From assembly GCA_022702705.1 (NCBI GenBank), contig CM040434.1, forward strand, positions 60,971,334 through 61,035,333: DNA of 64,000 nt, written 5' to 3'. The position numbers were made by a program, and so were the translations under genes. Below the pieces are notes generated by a model. It saw only the letters and a list, made by a program, of their open reading frames with translations, was not told where the DNA came from and ran no database searches. This DNA comes from Papilionanthe hookeriana x Papilionanthe teres (lineage: Eukaryota > Streptophyta > Magnoliopsida > Asparagales > Orchidaceae). Positions 10,503 to 23,194 of the stretch are shown here, piece by piece (within the stretch, counting starts at the first letter, position 1; every line of letters starts with the position of its first letter).

Positions 10503-13500
10503 TGTCGGCATATTTTTAGATTGTGTGCTGTATTTTAAAAAGGGGGTCGCTAAATAGAAATTGTGCGGCGAATTTTAAGATTTTAAATTTAATTTAATAT
10601 AAATAGTTTGGAAAATAGCATTTAATTTTTGAAAATAATTTTTAAGTTTGTAAATTTTAAGATATGAAATCAAGCTGATCTCACATCCCAAATAGTTTAT
10701 ATAAACGAGCACCTCACCACAAACATTGTATATATCCCGAAGAATAGACACACTGCTTGATGATGGGGCTCGATTAAATAAACTAGAAGATTTGTGACAT
10801 CCGTTTGGTCTGCGAACCAATTTTATAAGCCGACAAGTTCCCCTGCTTAATATAAAGAAATTAAGCAAGGTTTATATTACCTGGGTTCTTAAAGTTCCCT
10901 ATAAGGGCAAGCCCCTATAGTTAATTACATCCTAAGTGATAGGAATCACTTAAGAAAACTCTCGATAATAATTAGTGGTTTTGCTCTCGAGAATTTCAAT
11001 GTTTAAGGTTTTCAAAGGATTGAATTTTGGAAATTTCAATAGGGAATGTATCAAATTTGGAACAATTAATTTTAGGAGTCCAAAGGAAGAGAAGTAGGAG
11101 AAGCTGAGGATCCAAGAAGAATCTTGGCAACTTCCCAAACTATCCTATTGTTTGGCTTCAATTTGGGAATTTACTTAATGTTTCAATCTTGCTAATTTTA
11201 GGACTTATATTTGTATGACATAATCATATGAATAGCCTCGAAGATGTGAGGGTTTATGTCATACCGAAAGACTACCTCAGAGTCCTAAGATCAGTTAGGG
11301 CTTAATTTACATAATAAGATTATGTAAATGCCTAACAAAAAGTTGAGGATTTATGTTTGCACTAGGCAAACTACCTCGAAATCCTATGGTTTAGTCGTGT
11401 AATTCTAAGAATGGTTTTGCTGATGTCGATCCAAGTTTTGCTGACGACGATGGTCGTGTTGCCCACTATGCTCCAAGCTTCTTGTCGTTGCAGAGTTTTA
11501 GTTTTAGAAGGTGAAAATCAGGGGATGAGAGAAGTGTTTTGGTTTAGAAAAGTTTTAAAGTCCAAATGTCTTTAGTATTTTATTAGGGGAATCTTAAAGT
11601 TGATTATAGTAACACCGGTTAAGATCTCACGGTTCCTTTATTCCGGCACCGTTATTTTTATCAGATTCACTTAGTCCAGAAGAATTTGCTAAACTCAACT
11701 GAATGAGTTCCACACTTTCATTTAGAATGTGGGAAATCCCGTTAGCAACACGTAGGTTACATCATCCGAGATATTCCTAATCATCCAACGAAACGTTTTA
11801 ATTTAGTTATAATTGCAGTTTTGTTGTTTTGTTTGTGATTAAATTTTGAGTTGTTTTATCTTTTAAATGTTGTGGCGGTAAATTTTTATCTTGTTGTGAC
11901 TTTTAATTTAGTTTTGGTTTTCAGTTTTGTGTCTATCCTAAAGGTTTTAGTTTTCATGCAACAATCTTGTTTAACATGCAAGAAGAGTAAAGTGCAGCTT
12001 ATATAAATAAATTGCAATAAAGTAAATTGCAATAAAATAAAAGCATACCTGGAGAGTCTTCTCGTCATTCCAAGCTGCACTTAAAATACATGTTAAGGCA
12101 TTTAAATGTTTATAACAAGTACCTAGGTAAAGGTAAGGGAAGGGTTTTGGTTGTCTACCAAATTCCTAATCCTGTTGCTAGTCATCTCCTATGACGTCTA
12201 GGTTCTTGTATTTTTGTTTAAGGATGATTTTCTTCATCAAAGAACAATTAAATTCAATTGTTCTTCTAAAACATCCCATCATATTGAGGAAGTGTTTAGG
12301 ACGAGTCCTAAACATCTTTTCGATATTTTTGGGATTATTTTGAGTCCAAATGAGTTTTATTGCACAGTGAATTAATCATCCCAAAATTTAGTTTAGTTTC
12401 TTGCTCAGTGAATTAGGATGTTTGATTATCCTATAAGTAAAGTGACATTTCACTTGATGCTTTACTTAAGAGTTATAATAATGAAAACCTTTAGGGGGAA
12501 AATCAGTTTATTAAGAATTTCAACGATTTAAAATTAGAATTAATGTTTTAAGGTGATTTAATTTAGTTATAAAGTTGTAATAAACTTAAGTTTGGAATAG
12601 TGTTCAAGTTGTTTTATTCTTAAGTTCTTTAAACCATTTAAATTGAAAGAGGAGTTTAAATTATTTAATTTAGAATTTAATGATTTAATTTTAATTTAAT
12701 TGTGATATTCTAGATTAACTTTTAATTGGTTTGATTATTCTTTTTTTTATTGTAATTAAGAATTTATTTTTATGAAATTGATTTTTATGTTTTGTTTTAA
12801 ATTTGCTTTCAAGTGATTTTTGAAATTAAATTTTTTTTAGTGTTTCAAATTTATTTCAATTTAATTATCAAGTTGTTTAATGTTTTAAATTTTAATTTAA
12901 TTAAGGTTCACTTTCCTTTTAATTATTTAATTATTAATTTCAATTATCACTTTAAATTTAATTAAAAGTTAAATATTATTAAAGTGATTCATTTAGGGAT
13001 TTTAGTTTAAGTTATTATAGTCTTTCTAAATTATATCCCCATTTTAATGATCCAAATTTTAACTTATTCTTCCAAAATTCAAATTTTTTAATTAATTAAG
13101 GTTTACTTTAAATATTTTCAAGATGATTAATGGGTTTCTACACCTTAATTCTCTAGGTTTCAATCTTCTAATGAAAATTTTAAAATAAGATATTTTACCC
13201 TCCCCTTGATTAAACCTAAATATTAATTAGGGTTAAAATTCTTTAATTACCTTTATGCCCCTTTAGGCTTATTTATTTCCCAACTCATCAAATTAAGCTC
13301 AAATGAACTTAAAATTTTTATGTCAGTTCACTCATATGTGAATTAAGACATTAGAGGAGAATATGTGATTTTTCTGAATTTAATTTAATTTATATAATTA
13401 TTTTAATGAAAAATATGGATTTTCAATGGAAATTCAACAACATTACCAAGGTAAAGCTTCTGTCCATAAGAAAATTATGGATGTCCCTATTGACGAGAGG

Positions 13501-16500
13501 ACCGCTTGGGCTAAGTTTGGTGATTTTTTGAATTATATGTTATTTATTATAATTATTTTTGAGTTTTAGAGTGTTAATTAATTATAAAATAAAATAAAGG
13601 TTGAAAATTAAGTTTTATATTTTTCCTAATTCTCTCTAACCTCAAGGAGTTTAGAGAAACAAATTTTATAATTTTCTAATTTTTCTTTGATTTATTAGAA
13701 TTAATTTAGTGAAAAGGTTGAAAAATTCATTTTTTAATTCAAAAATTATTTTAAGCATTTAAAATTCAATATCTTTACCTAGAGACTTGGGAAAAATATT
13801 TAGTTTGTTCCTAAGTGATTAGGGGTTAAAATATGATATTTTTGTGATTTTTAATATTTTTGTGATTTTTATTATTTTTTAATTATTTAAAATATTAAAA
13901 TAAGGTGAAAAATGAAGATTTTTAGAAAATTTCAATGTTAATTTTCTTAAACTCCCCTAACAACAAGAAGACCCAAAATAAATTTTGTGAATTTTTAAAG
14001 TGTATTTTTGGAGTTATGAATTTTTAAAGTTTAATTTTGGTCATGTGACTTAATTAATCCATTTAGTGGGGTTAAACATTTCCAATTGATTCCAAATTTT
14101 TATGTGAGGTCCCTACGAACCTAAAGATCGAGTGGAGAATTATTTTCAAGTTCTTTTGATATGTGGTTAACCCTAATTAATTAAAGTTCAGTTTTGAGTA
14201 ATTAGGCCAACTAGGGTTATTCTTAATGAATTAATTCAAACCAAAATTATCCTAGGGTCCTCTAGTCCTAAGAAACTTTCCTAAATTTTCCTAGAATTTT
14301 CTAAGCAAAATGCTAATTAATGGAATTAAAATACCAAAAACAGTGACATAAACATGAAAAATACATAACTTGCCATAGAGATGGCCTCTGACCTTGAAAA
14401 ATTCAGGGAATGTTCCCAAAATCAGAGGCTTCAAAAGCCCTATGGTCTCATGCCATGGTGAATTGTCTATGCAAATGAAATAATTAATTAAAAATAAAAT
14501 ACTCATCAAAATAACTTGATTTGTTTTCCACATTATTCTCGTATGTTCACTAAGCAAGAGGATATTTTTAGTTTATTTTTGTGATTTTTATACACAAAGA
14601 TATGGATTTTCTAAGTTCTGGGTATTTAAATAAATAAAAAAATCCATATTTTTCTACTTATCCACGCGGCACCGACTCATCCTCGGCAGCTCCGAAAGCC
14701 CACGTGTCGCGCTCCCATTTGACGCCGTCATCTGTCTCAACGCTCCGGGGGCCTGCAGTTCATGTAACGTCCTTCGATCAAGCGCAATCTGGATCGTCCA
14801 CTCGATACACGCTCGATCTGACGGCGCCTGGCCATCGTCTACGACTAGTGTGCACCCGTGACCATCCACACTAAAACCCTAAGAACTCTCTCATTTCTCA
14901 ACGGATTTTTGTGTTCTTATGCTCCACGAACACATCCATATAGTTTACATGCTATGAATTTAAGTAAATTAAAATAGAGAATCACTAGAAGCTCGGGAGG
15001 AAGGAGAGGTCTATACCTTGGCTCTGAGAAGTGAAGCTTCAATCAGAGAGTTGTGGCACCTTCGATTGCACCCAAGGAGGCTCCAGATGAAGTCTCGGCC
15101 TGCGGGAATTGCCAGGTACAACTTCCACCAAGCCCGATTTCAAAGCTTGGTCGATAGAGAGAATGGGCGGCACGGTGAGGGGGCTTCCACTGGGAAGCTG
15201 CTTCTCTTGGTCTGTGCGGGTGTTGGTGAGTTTAATTTGATTTTGGTGGAGGTTTCGAGTTGTCCTGGTTTTTGGGTGGATTTTTGAGTGAGAAATTGAG
15301 CTGCGTTAATGGGGACTAGGGTAAAGGGACATCGGGGATCAATTGCTCGCAGGTTAGGAGAGGGTCCTGGAGCAATTTTCGCGAGTTTTGTTAAGCTCCG
15401 GTTCATCACCTTCGTTTGGCGAGAAGGTGGTGGGTTTAAATAGGCATAGGCTGGAGGGCCTCCCGAGGGAGTTAGGGCTTGGGATCAGCTGCCTTGGTCA
15501 AGGGAAGAACAACCATGGAGTCCAATTGAGTTGGGAGAGCTCAGCTAGTGAGTTTGAATTTTTTGAATCAAATGGGTGCTCTCGGCCATGGTGTTTTCCG
15601 GCGACTGTGGTGGCTGGCCGGCCAGGCATGGGTCACCCTCAGGGTCAGTGAGGTAAGGATTTGAATTTCGTGCAAGCGATGGAGGTTGGCTATGTGTAAA
15701 GAGCTTTGATTTAAGTGGTATGGTGAGGGGGTCATTTTAGGTTCAATTGGATCAAGTCATGGGTTTGGGTTGAGTGCACCACCCAAGGCTGGTTTGGGCT
15801 GAAGAGAAAGTCACTTGGGTCAGCTTGATTAGTGGGGTCAAGCCACAATCAAAGTACAATTAAGTTTAAGCATAGGTTAAGGAAAGCATGGGAATGCTTA
15901 ATCAACTTTAAGGGAATCATTAAAGGGCTCCCCTCTCTTGCCATAAATGGATTGATGACAAGGCCAAGCTATCATGGCTTCATATGGCTTGTGAATACTC
16001 CATTGTGGCTTTATTTGGCTTTGGAAAAGTCAAGTCATTTGCATGAAGAAGGATATTGGAATTTTTGATGATTTTAAGGGATATTTTCATGAGGCCAAGA
16101 TTGGAATAATTTTATGATCAATTAGAACTTTAGGTATTGATTTAAATCAAAGGGGTGATGAGGGAAAATTTCATGTGGGCTTCGGAATGGGTTTTGTGCT
16201 TTAAGGATTTGGTGGAAGTGGGCTTTTAAATGCTTTAAGGGAGTGGGCTTTTAGATTTGGAAATGAACTTTTGGTTGAAAATTTGGTAAGGGTTGGGTTT
16301 AGTTTAGGGATGTGTCATGAACATTTTAGAAAACATTTGGTATCATTTAGAGTGGAATTGGATTTAATTTGGGCTTTTTGGCAAAGGGGCCAAAGTGGGT
16401 AAAATTGGGCTAACTTGGGCTAAGGTTGGGCTAAGGTTAGATTTGATGTAAAATTAATGTTGAGAAATGTTTATGGGAGTATCACAAACAGTTTTCAACT

Positions 16501-17793
16501 TTGGTTGGGCTTTGATTTTGAGATTTGGGCCCATTTGGGTTTATGGTGGGTTTAGGCACAAAATGGGGATTTTGGTTTTGGGTTAGTTTTGGGTGGAGTT
16601 TAGGTTCAAATTTGGGGCAAATCTAGTTAGTGTTTTGTTTGTGGGGATATTGGGAAGGTTTTAGAAAAGATTTGGGGCCAATTGGAGTTGAATTGGGTTG
16701 GTTTGGGCTAAGTTTAGGTCATGGGCCAAAATTGGGCTTTAAGCTTCAAATTGGAATTGGATCCAAATGTTAATCAAATTGGGCTTGGATTTGGTCTAAA
16801 TTGATATTGGGGATATTGAATTGAAGTTTAGAATTGAATTGGATCAAAATTGAGGTCGATTGGGTTGATTTGGTTTGACATTGGGTCCACTTGGGTTAAG
16901 AATGGGTCAAATTAGGGGTTTTAGTAAAAGTGGTTTAAATTGACACAATTAGCCTATGTTGTAGTTGAACAAAATAACATTGGGAATATTTGGGATTTTC
17001 TAGAATTTTCTGGGAATTTTTGGAATTTATGGATTTTTTTTGGTTAAGAAGGGCTTTTTGGTTATTTGGAGGGTATTGGGGGGTATTTTTGGAAATTTTG
17101 GTATATTTGGCTAAGGATGATCAATTTGAGTGGAGAGAAATGTTTAGGACTGATTTTGATGAATTTTGGGTAATTTAGGTAATTTTGCAAACTTTGGGTA
17201 GTTTCAAGGGCACTTGGTAGGTTTGGTGGGTGTAGGGCCCCAGGGGTCAAAAATTGAAATTTTGAAAAAAAATAAAGATTGATCAAGTTTAAGTATAATT
17301 GAATCTCTTTGGTTGAGTCATGAAGCCACATCAAGCCCATAAGAGCCATGAGAGGACTCATTTGAGGCATTCACTATGTTGTTCCTAACCCTCTTAGCCG
17401 AGGGCCTAGAGGTGAAGGTCCATCCATATGAATTACCTACATGAGTCAGGAAGTCAAGCTAGGCATGAATGGTTTTAGGATTTGGAATGTGTGTGAAAGT
17501 GTAATGTGTTCAGGTCAACCCTCACCAGACTAGGCCACCCAGGGTAGTCCTAAGGACAAAGAGTCCTATAGGGAACTCATCCTTTAAACCTCCACATTTG
17601 ATCTTAACCCAACAAGTGACTTGGGGGTTTACAATCAAACTTATGGGGTTTGCAGGGAGTTAAGAGGTGTTAAAATTTCTAAGTGGTGGGTTCGATTTCT
17701 AATCCTCTAAGATAGTCAAAGGAAAGCCTAAGTCTAGATCCTAAGTACTAAGGAGAGAGAAGAGAAAAAACCTCATAAAAAATGAGGTCAACA
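10503..17793 (-). mobile_element. Complete 5' LTR of the Ogre-type element, about 7.3 kb
   Basis: Runs from TGTCGGCATATT to ..ATGAGGTCAACA (plus-strand reading), so the ends are TGT/ACA. It is collinear over its length with 37638-44758 and, at its ends, with 1823-3094, 31771-33940 and 62258-62637. No coding gene is supported; open frames inside are short and not shared between copies. A GC-richer block at about 14660-15660 (G-box-like CCCACGTGTC at 14700) stands out from very AT-rich surroundings and could hold the promoter. From 16100 to 17250 the plus strand is a long G/T-rich, almost repetitive stretch (TTGGGCT, TTTGGG). Confidence 0.88.
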
Positions 17794-18120
17794 ATTTCTC
17801 CCCACATAAATCTTCAATATTCCAAATCAAAATTAAATATCCATTGATTCCACACAATTTTCACACAAACACAAACTTATAATAAAATAAACATAACACT
17901 TGATACAACTCTAAAATTTCTATCCACACATAAAGGATGAAATTCTCTAAATACAAGAGACTTTAATCTCAAATTGATAAGTATATATCTCTAGGATGTA
18001 ACCATCACATCATCAGGCTTAATTAATACTTAAATATAAACACTAATCACACCAAACATAACACACAAGAACACTAAACATAACACATAAGAACACTAAA
18101 CAAATAAGAACAAAGCATTC
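17794..18120 (-). other. 3' untranslated region of Athila element 2, no gene
   Basis: AT-rich, with several ACACAAACA/ACATAACAC runs. It follows the env-position ORF in the element's sense and resembles the T/G-rich tail after the equivalent ORF of element A (47950-48180). No ORF or RNA gene is seen. Confidence 0.5.
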
Positions 18121-18525
18121 TTAATTCCATTCTCCGTTAGGCGGATTATATCCAGGACCACCATTATTCTCATTTGACCCTTCTGAAATATAAATTTGAT
18201 AGAACGGGCGATAATTGTTATTTCTTACATCTTCTTCTTCAATCCATTTGTTTTTCACAAACTTCGCCTTATCTTCTTCTTCAACGTACCTTGAATGACT
18301 GAATTGCATCTTGAGTTGACATCCCATGTGCTCCAACTGCAAATTAGTTTCATTGATCTTTGCTTCCATTGAAGTCACTCGGGCTTCAATATTTGCAATC
18401 ATTTCTGCAATATCTTGAATACTAACAGCGAGATAACCATTGAATAATTCTTTAGCACTATCACTAATGAACTTACTTTTGTCAGAATCTTGCTTCTTCT
18501 TAATCTCATTCTCCCAGGAAGACAT
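18121..18525 (-). CDS. Env-position ORF of Athila element 2, C-terminal remnant
   Basis: An open frame of 134 codons beginning MSSWENEIKKK. The middle is a predicted coiled coil (IAEMIANIEARVTSMEAKIN), and QFSHSRYVEEEDKAKF parallels ADFDHSRYLERSLIRL in the equivalent ORF of element A (47688-47948), including a similar Pro-Phe/Tyr ending. It therefore corresponds to the C-terminal part of the plant transposon ORF carried between pol and the 3' LTR of Athila-type elements; the N-terminal domain is absent here. Function unknown. Confidence 0.6.
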   Translation of the reverse strand: MSSWENEIKKKQDSDKSKFISDSAKELFNGYLAVSIQDIAEMIANIEARVTSMEAKINETNLQLEHMGCQLKMQFSHSRYVEEEDKAKFVKNKWIEEEDVRNNNYRPFYQIYISEGSNENNGGPGYNPPNGEWN

Positions 18526-18728
18526 GATGCACTCAAAACTCTCTTCTTAAGACTCAGAAATGAAAATAGGACTTGAGGCGAGTGTTTCTCTTAAATCGGG
18601 TCCTTTTTATATACTTGGGAAGTGCTAAATCTATCCCAAGACATTTTTTAACTCCAAAATAACTTCCAAAACTACTCCTACATGATCTAGGCTTCGAGAA
18701 CATCTTTTATCACATTTTTTGTAACTCC

Positions 18729-18764
18729 GGCGCCTAAGCGCCAACCAGTAGGTGCTTAGTCGCC
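18729..18764. repeat. GC-rich inverted repeat between pol and env-position ORF
   Basis: GGCGCCTAAGCGCC, an 8-base spacer, then GGTGCTTAGTCGCC: 12 of 14 positions are complementary. It sits in very AT-rich sequence. The same motif with the same 8-base spacing is perfect in the LTR of this element (27644-27679). Confidence 0.85.
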
Positions 18765-18944
18765 AGTGCTCAATTTAGTACAGGTCTGCTAAGTATCCAA
18801 ATTTTTATTCTGACTTCTAAAGTCAAATAAACTCTACTATAGTTTAAAAACTCCAAATTACTACCACTAAAAACGTAAAAACAAACCAAACAAAGCAAAC
18901 AAAGCACACAAATACAAACATAAAGCAAAGCATACCGATAATTA

Positions 18945-18967
18945 TGGGATGCCTCCCACAAAGCGCT
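18945..18967 (-). other. Conserved hairpin just after pol
   Basis: In the element's sense AGCGCTTTGTGGGAGGCATCCCA: stem TGGG/CCCA around AGGCAT. The equivalent in element A is at 46439-46463. It lies shortly after the integrase stop and before the env-position leader. Confidence 0.6.
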
Positions 18968-19001
18968 TATTTTAACGTCTTCAGTCTGACATACCTTGAA
19001 C

Positions 19002-20797
19002 TCATTCCGAGTGACCCAACATCAAATTATTATCAGATTTTGATTTATTGACTGAAAAATATGGTTTAAGTTTATGTCCGTTAACTTTAAATATTTTTCC
19101 AGTCTTAGGATCTTGAATATCTACAACTCCATAAGAATAAACTTTTATCACGATAAATGGAGCCATCCACCTGGACTTAAGTTTTCCAGAAAATATTCTC
19201 AATCTAGCATTATACAGTAAAACTTTTTGTCCTGGTACAAGATTTTTAGTATGAATCTTCCGATCATGCCAAAACTTCATCTTTTCCTTATAAATCTTAG
19301 TATTTTCATAAGATTCATTCTTATTTCTTCAAGTTCATTTAATTGCAATAATCTCTTTTCAGTAGCATCTTTCAAATTATAATTAAACTCGTTAATAGCC
19401 CAATATGCTTTATGCTCAAGTTCAAATGGTAAATGACAAGCTTTTCCAAAAATCAGCCTATATGGGGACATTCTATAGGTGTTACGTAAGCGATCCTATA
19501 GGCCACGAAAGCATAATCCGGTTTGATTGACCAATCCTTTCTATTTGAATTAACGGTATTTTCCGATATTCTTTTAATTTCACGATTGGATAATTCAACC
19601 AAACCACTTGTCTGCGGATGATAAGCAGTAGCAATGCGATGATTAATATGATATTTCTTTGCTAACTTCCTAATAATCGCATTTCTAAAATAACTTCCCC
19701 CATTAGTTATGATTACTCTAGGTATTCCAAATCTATAAAATATATTCTTTTCTAAAAACTTTGCAACACTTTGAGCATCACATCGAGGTAAAGCAATAAG
19801 CTTGATTCATTTGGAAACATAGTCTACTTGTTATCGAAAATATAAATATTTCAGAAAGATGGTGTAAATGGTACCATAAAATCTAGTCCCCGAACATCGA
19901 ATATTTCGACTTCCAATATATAATTAAGGGGCATCTCATTTCTTCTAGAAATATTGCCTACACGGCTGACATCTATCATAATTTTTAATATAATCATTCA
20001 CATCCTTAAAAATTGTAGACGATAAAATCCGATTGTAATATTTTATATGCAGTTTATCACTTCCAAAATGTCCCCATAATCAGAATCATGACATTTTTGA
20101 ATAATTTCATAAGTCTCTTCCAAAGGTACACATCTTCGAATTATAAGATCCTTTCCTTGTTTATATAAAAATGGGTCATCCAAAAAATAAGTCTTAGCAT
20201 CATACAGAAATTTCTTCTTTTCTTCGTATGTCAAACCATAGGGTATAATATTACTAACAATTAAGTTTACTATGTCTGCATACCACGGAACACACAATTC
20301 TTTAACAATGAACAATTTTTCATCAAGAAAATGTTCATTAATTTCTTCAATATCACAGAGAGATTTTTCAATTTCAAGCCTGGACAAATGATTAGCAATT
20401 TGATTATCAGAACCCTTTCTATCTACTATTTCAAAATCAAATTCTTGCAAAAGAAAAATCAATTTTATCAGTCTCAATTTTGCATCATTTTTCTTCATTA
20501 AGTATTTAATAGCAGAATGATCAGTATGCACCACACAATTAGTTCCAATAAAATATGATCAAAATTTATCAAAGGCAAATAATATAGCTAATAACTCTTT
20601 CTCAGTAGTGGTATAATTAATTTGAGCTTCATTAAGAGTTTTACTAGCATAATAAATTACTTTGAAAATTTTATCATATTTCGACCTAAAACAACACCAA
20701 TAGCATAATCACTAGCATCACACATTAGTTCAAAAGGTTTTTCCCAATTTGGTGAAATTATTACAGGTGCAGTGATTAATTTTTCTTTTAATGTTTC
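19002..20797 (-). pseudogene. Athila element 2 pol: RNase H and integrase
   Basis: RNase H at 20797-20350: ETLKEKLITAPVIISPNWE, VHTDHSAIKYLMKK, LLQEFDFEIVDRKG, NQIANHLSRLE. The integrase zinc-binding region is disrupted around 20080 (ECHDS..YGG expected, frame lost). The core at 19800-19490 shows the block IITNGGSYF, where the second catalytic Asp is Asn, then HPQTSGLVELSN. The C-terminal domain at 19280-19002 is long and open (KFWHDRKI..KVLLYNARLRIFSGKLKSRWMAPF), typical of Athila. Several stops and frameshifts. Integrase would insert the cDNA; with the Asp changed it should be inactive. The insertion 20798-22342 splits this part from RT. Confidence 0.85.
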
Positions 20798-22342
20798 TGA
20801 CCCACTTTTTAATGTTTACAAAAATAGCAACGACACCAAAAACTTGATCCCGCTTAATATATATATTTAAGTTTATGATGGAATGTATAATGTGGATTCT
20901 ACGCAAGTATACATATCTTATCGAAGTAATACGGGGCTACTAGTGGAGTCCGGTTATCGATCCACGAGGGAAGTTTTAAAAGATTTGTAATGACTAAATT
21001 TAAAGGATTTACTTACTAATATAGTATACGGAATTTAGAATACTTAACTAAAGCGATCTAAAGTAAACTAATGCTTTAAATAAAGTTGATTTAAAGATTT
21101 CGAGAAAAAGTATCCTTCCCTTGTTCTTAGAAACTTAAGTGAATGATGAATTCGAATAGATTTTTCATTGTATTGTGACAAATAGGAGCATTCCTATTCT
21201 TTACTCTTTAGTGCAGGTGCGAAGAACATTGGTAGTCATATGCTTGATTGCTGAATGCGTGGCTAAATTTGGAAGGATGCTTGTTGCCACTTGAGCTCCA
21301 CGTTCCACTCACTCTGAAGTTAACATCTACGCTTCGGCTCTCAAACAATAGGACCAAATTGAATATTTTAGTCTGTCACACTAAAATGTCCACTTCTACG
21401 TCCGATAAATATTATTTCCTATTTATTTGCACCCTCCTTCCAAGGCTTTTGACTTCCACTGAATATTGGATGTAATCTTTACTATAGTTGATAATTCAAC
21501 ATATTTTAACAATTCGATTGGCCGGATTGAAAGTAAATTAAGTTTTAAGTAAAAGATTATCAAAATTTATTTTAATATATTAGGCACTTCTATTTAATTT
21601 CATCAATTCGCATAATTTCATAAACGAGGAGAAAGCTAAGAAAACTACTCGAATGCATGGGAATTAAACAAAGCATGGATTTCATTTAAAGTTAACAACA
21701 ATAAACAAAGATACTTATCTCGATTTCCTCCCAAGCGAGACTCCTTGAAGTTCCTTTGACTTTTCCTTCTAGTACAACACACTTCTTAACTCACTACTTA
21801 CACTTACTCGCACTAAACTTCGACTTAGACTCGAAAAGCACACTAATAGAATACTCTAAGACTCCTAAAATAGACACACTACATACTTAAAATTCGTCCT
21901 CTATTTATAAAGGTAGACAAAGGTCCAAGGGGTACTTAAGCACCTCTTGAAAAGCATCCGGGTTCGATGTATGCGGCATTTTGAACGATCTCGCCGTCGG
22001 CGAGAAACAACCTCGGCGTCGGCGAGGCTTCTAGAAGGTCTTCGAGCCTCGCGATCTCCTTATCGGCGGGCTCGGGCTCGTCTGCTCGGCGAGGTAGTTG
22101 CAAACCTTTAAGAAATTCTCTTTATAATCTCGCCGTCGGCGAGCTCGATTTCGCCATCGGCGACTTAGTTCATTTTGCATGTATTTCTTCCTTTTTGATC
22201 AAATTTGCTACTATTTTATGCCTTTTTTCTTCCATCACTTATAAATCTTCGTTCCTGCAATAAAATAAAGAAAATACCATTCTTTAAAGTGCAATTTCAT
22301 AAAAAATAGGTATGAATTTCTTAACATATTTTTCTGTGATCA
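20798..22342 (-). mobile_element. Athila-type LTR insertion with PBS-like tail
   Basis: Begins TG, ends CA, and is flanked by the direct repeat GTTTC (20793-20797 and 22343-22347). Removing it with one repeat copy restores an open RT/RNase H reading, so the boundaries are firm. Most of it (20845-22342) is an Athila-type LTR in minus orientation, related to but distinct from the other LTRs here. The last 47 bases (20798-20844) look like an LTR/PBS junction (sense AGTTTTTGGTGTCGTTGC) plus some leader. It is thus a one-LTR insertion that is not a plain solo LTR. GC palindromes CTCGCCGTCGGCGAG lie at 22129-22143 and TCGCCATCGGCGA at 22151-22163. No gene. Confidence 0.85.
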
Positions 22343-23194
22343 GTTTCAAAGGCTTTGAGGCAATCATCATAAAAATTAAAAATTGCATCCTTTTCCAGTA
22401 AATGGCATAAAGGTTTTGTAATCTTTAAAAAGTCTTTGATGTAACGCTTGTAGAATCCAACATGTCCTAAAAAACTTCTAATTCCCCTTACATTGGTTGA
22501 GCAAGATAAATTAGATATAACTTGAATTTTTGCAGAATCTACCTCCAAACCTTTTTCTGAAATCGATGTCCCGAAAATAATTCCTCCTGCTTACCATAAA
22601 TTGGCATTTTTCCCGATTAAAGGTCCAAATTAGTTTCTTCACGGCGTTTTAGAACTTTAGATAAATGTTCTAAACATGATTCAAATGAAATTCCAAACAC
22701 TTGAAAAGTCATCATAAAAACTTCGATCACCTTTTTCAATTAAATCACAAAAAATAGCCATCATACATCTGCGAAATGTAGCAGGGGCATTACATAAACT
22801 AAAGGGCATTCTTCTAAAGCAAACGTACCATAAGAATGTGGTAAACGTAGTTTTCTCTTGATCCTCGGGAGCAATTTGAATTTGGTGGTAACTAGTATAT
22901 CTATTCAGAAAACAAAAGTATTTATGCCCAGCCAGTCTATCCAACATTTGATCTAGAAAAGGGAGTGGAAAATGATCTTTCGTTGTGACAAGGTTTAATT
23001 TTCTATAATTAATGCATATCTGCCACCCTGTAACTGTATCATTTCATTTTTCTCATTAACAGTCACAGTGACTCCTCCTTTCGTAGGAACACAGTGAATA
23101 GGACTAACCCATGCACTAACTTAAATATGGTAGATAATTCCAGCATCCAACCATTTTAAAATTTCTTTCTTAACAATGTTTTTCATGATAGGAT
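22343..23194 (-). pseudogene. Athila element 2 reverse transcriptase, broken
   Basis: Frame 22947-22681 reads MLDRLAGHKYFCFLNRYTSY, HQIQIAPEDQEKTTF and MPFSLCNAPATFRRCM, then the catalytic region as SFYDDFSSVW (expected FMDDF, one position changed and the frame shifted). Frame 22548-22343 reads NVRGIRSFLGHVGFYKRYIKDF and KPLCHLLEKDAIFNF. The upstream fingers (about 23190-22950) are degraded, with DHFPLPFLDQML still visible. Stops and frameshifts make it non-functional. It continues into RNase H across the insertion. Confidence 0.85.

Larger units (their letters stand above)
1823..17793 (-). mobile_element. Ty3/gypsy Tat/Ogre-lineage retrotransposon, decayed
   Basis: In minus-strand order: 5' LTR (17793-10503), PBS, leader, ORF1-like frame, gag, protease, RT, RNase H, a second archaeal-type RNase H, then a truncated 3' LTR (3094-1823). 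The second RNase H (LYFDGTSS.., NNEAEYEAL..) and the extra ORF before gag are typical of the Tat/Ogre lineage. Integrase and the 3' untranslated region are absent: the second RNase H runs straight into LTR sequence at about 3094/3095, so a deletion removed the end of the element and most of the 3' LTR. Flanks differ (CCACC at 1818-1822, ATTTC at 17794-17798), so the two ends either belong to different insertions or were rearranged. Terminal dinucleotides are TG and CA. Confidence 0.85.

Noticed and set aside
15018..15651. Several open frames in the GC-richer part of the Ogre-type LTR
   Set aside because: Not kept in the collinear LTR at 42300-42930 and without any domain.
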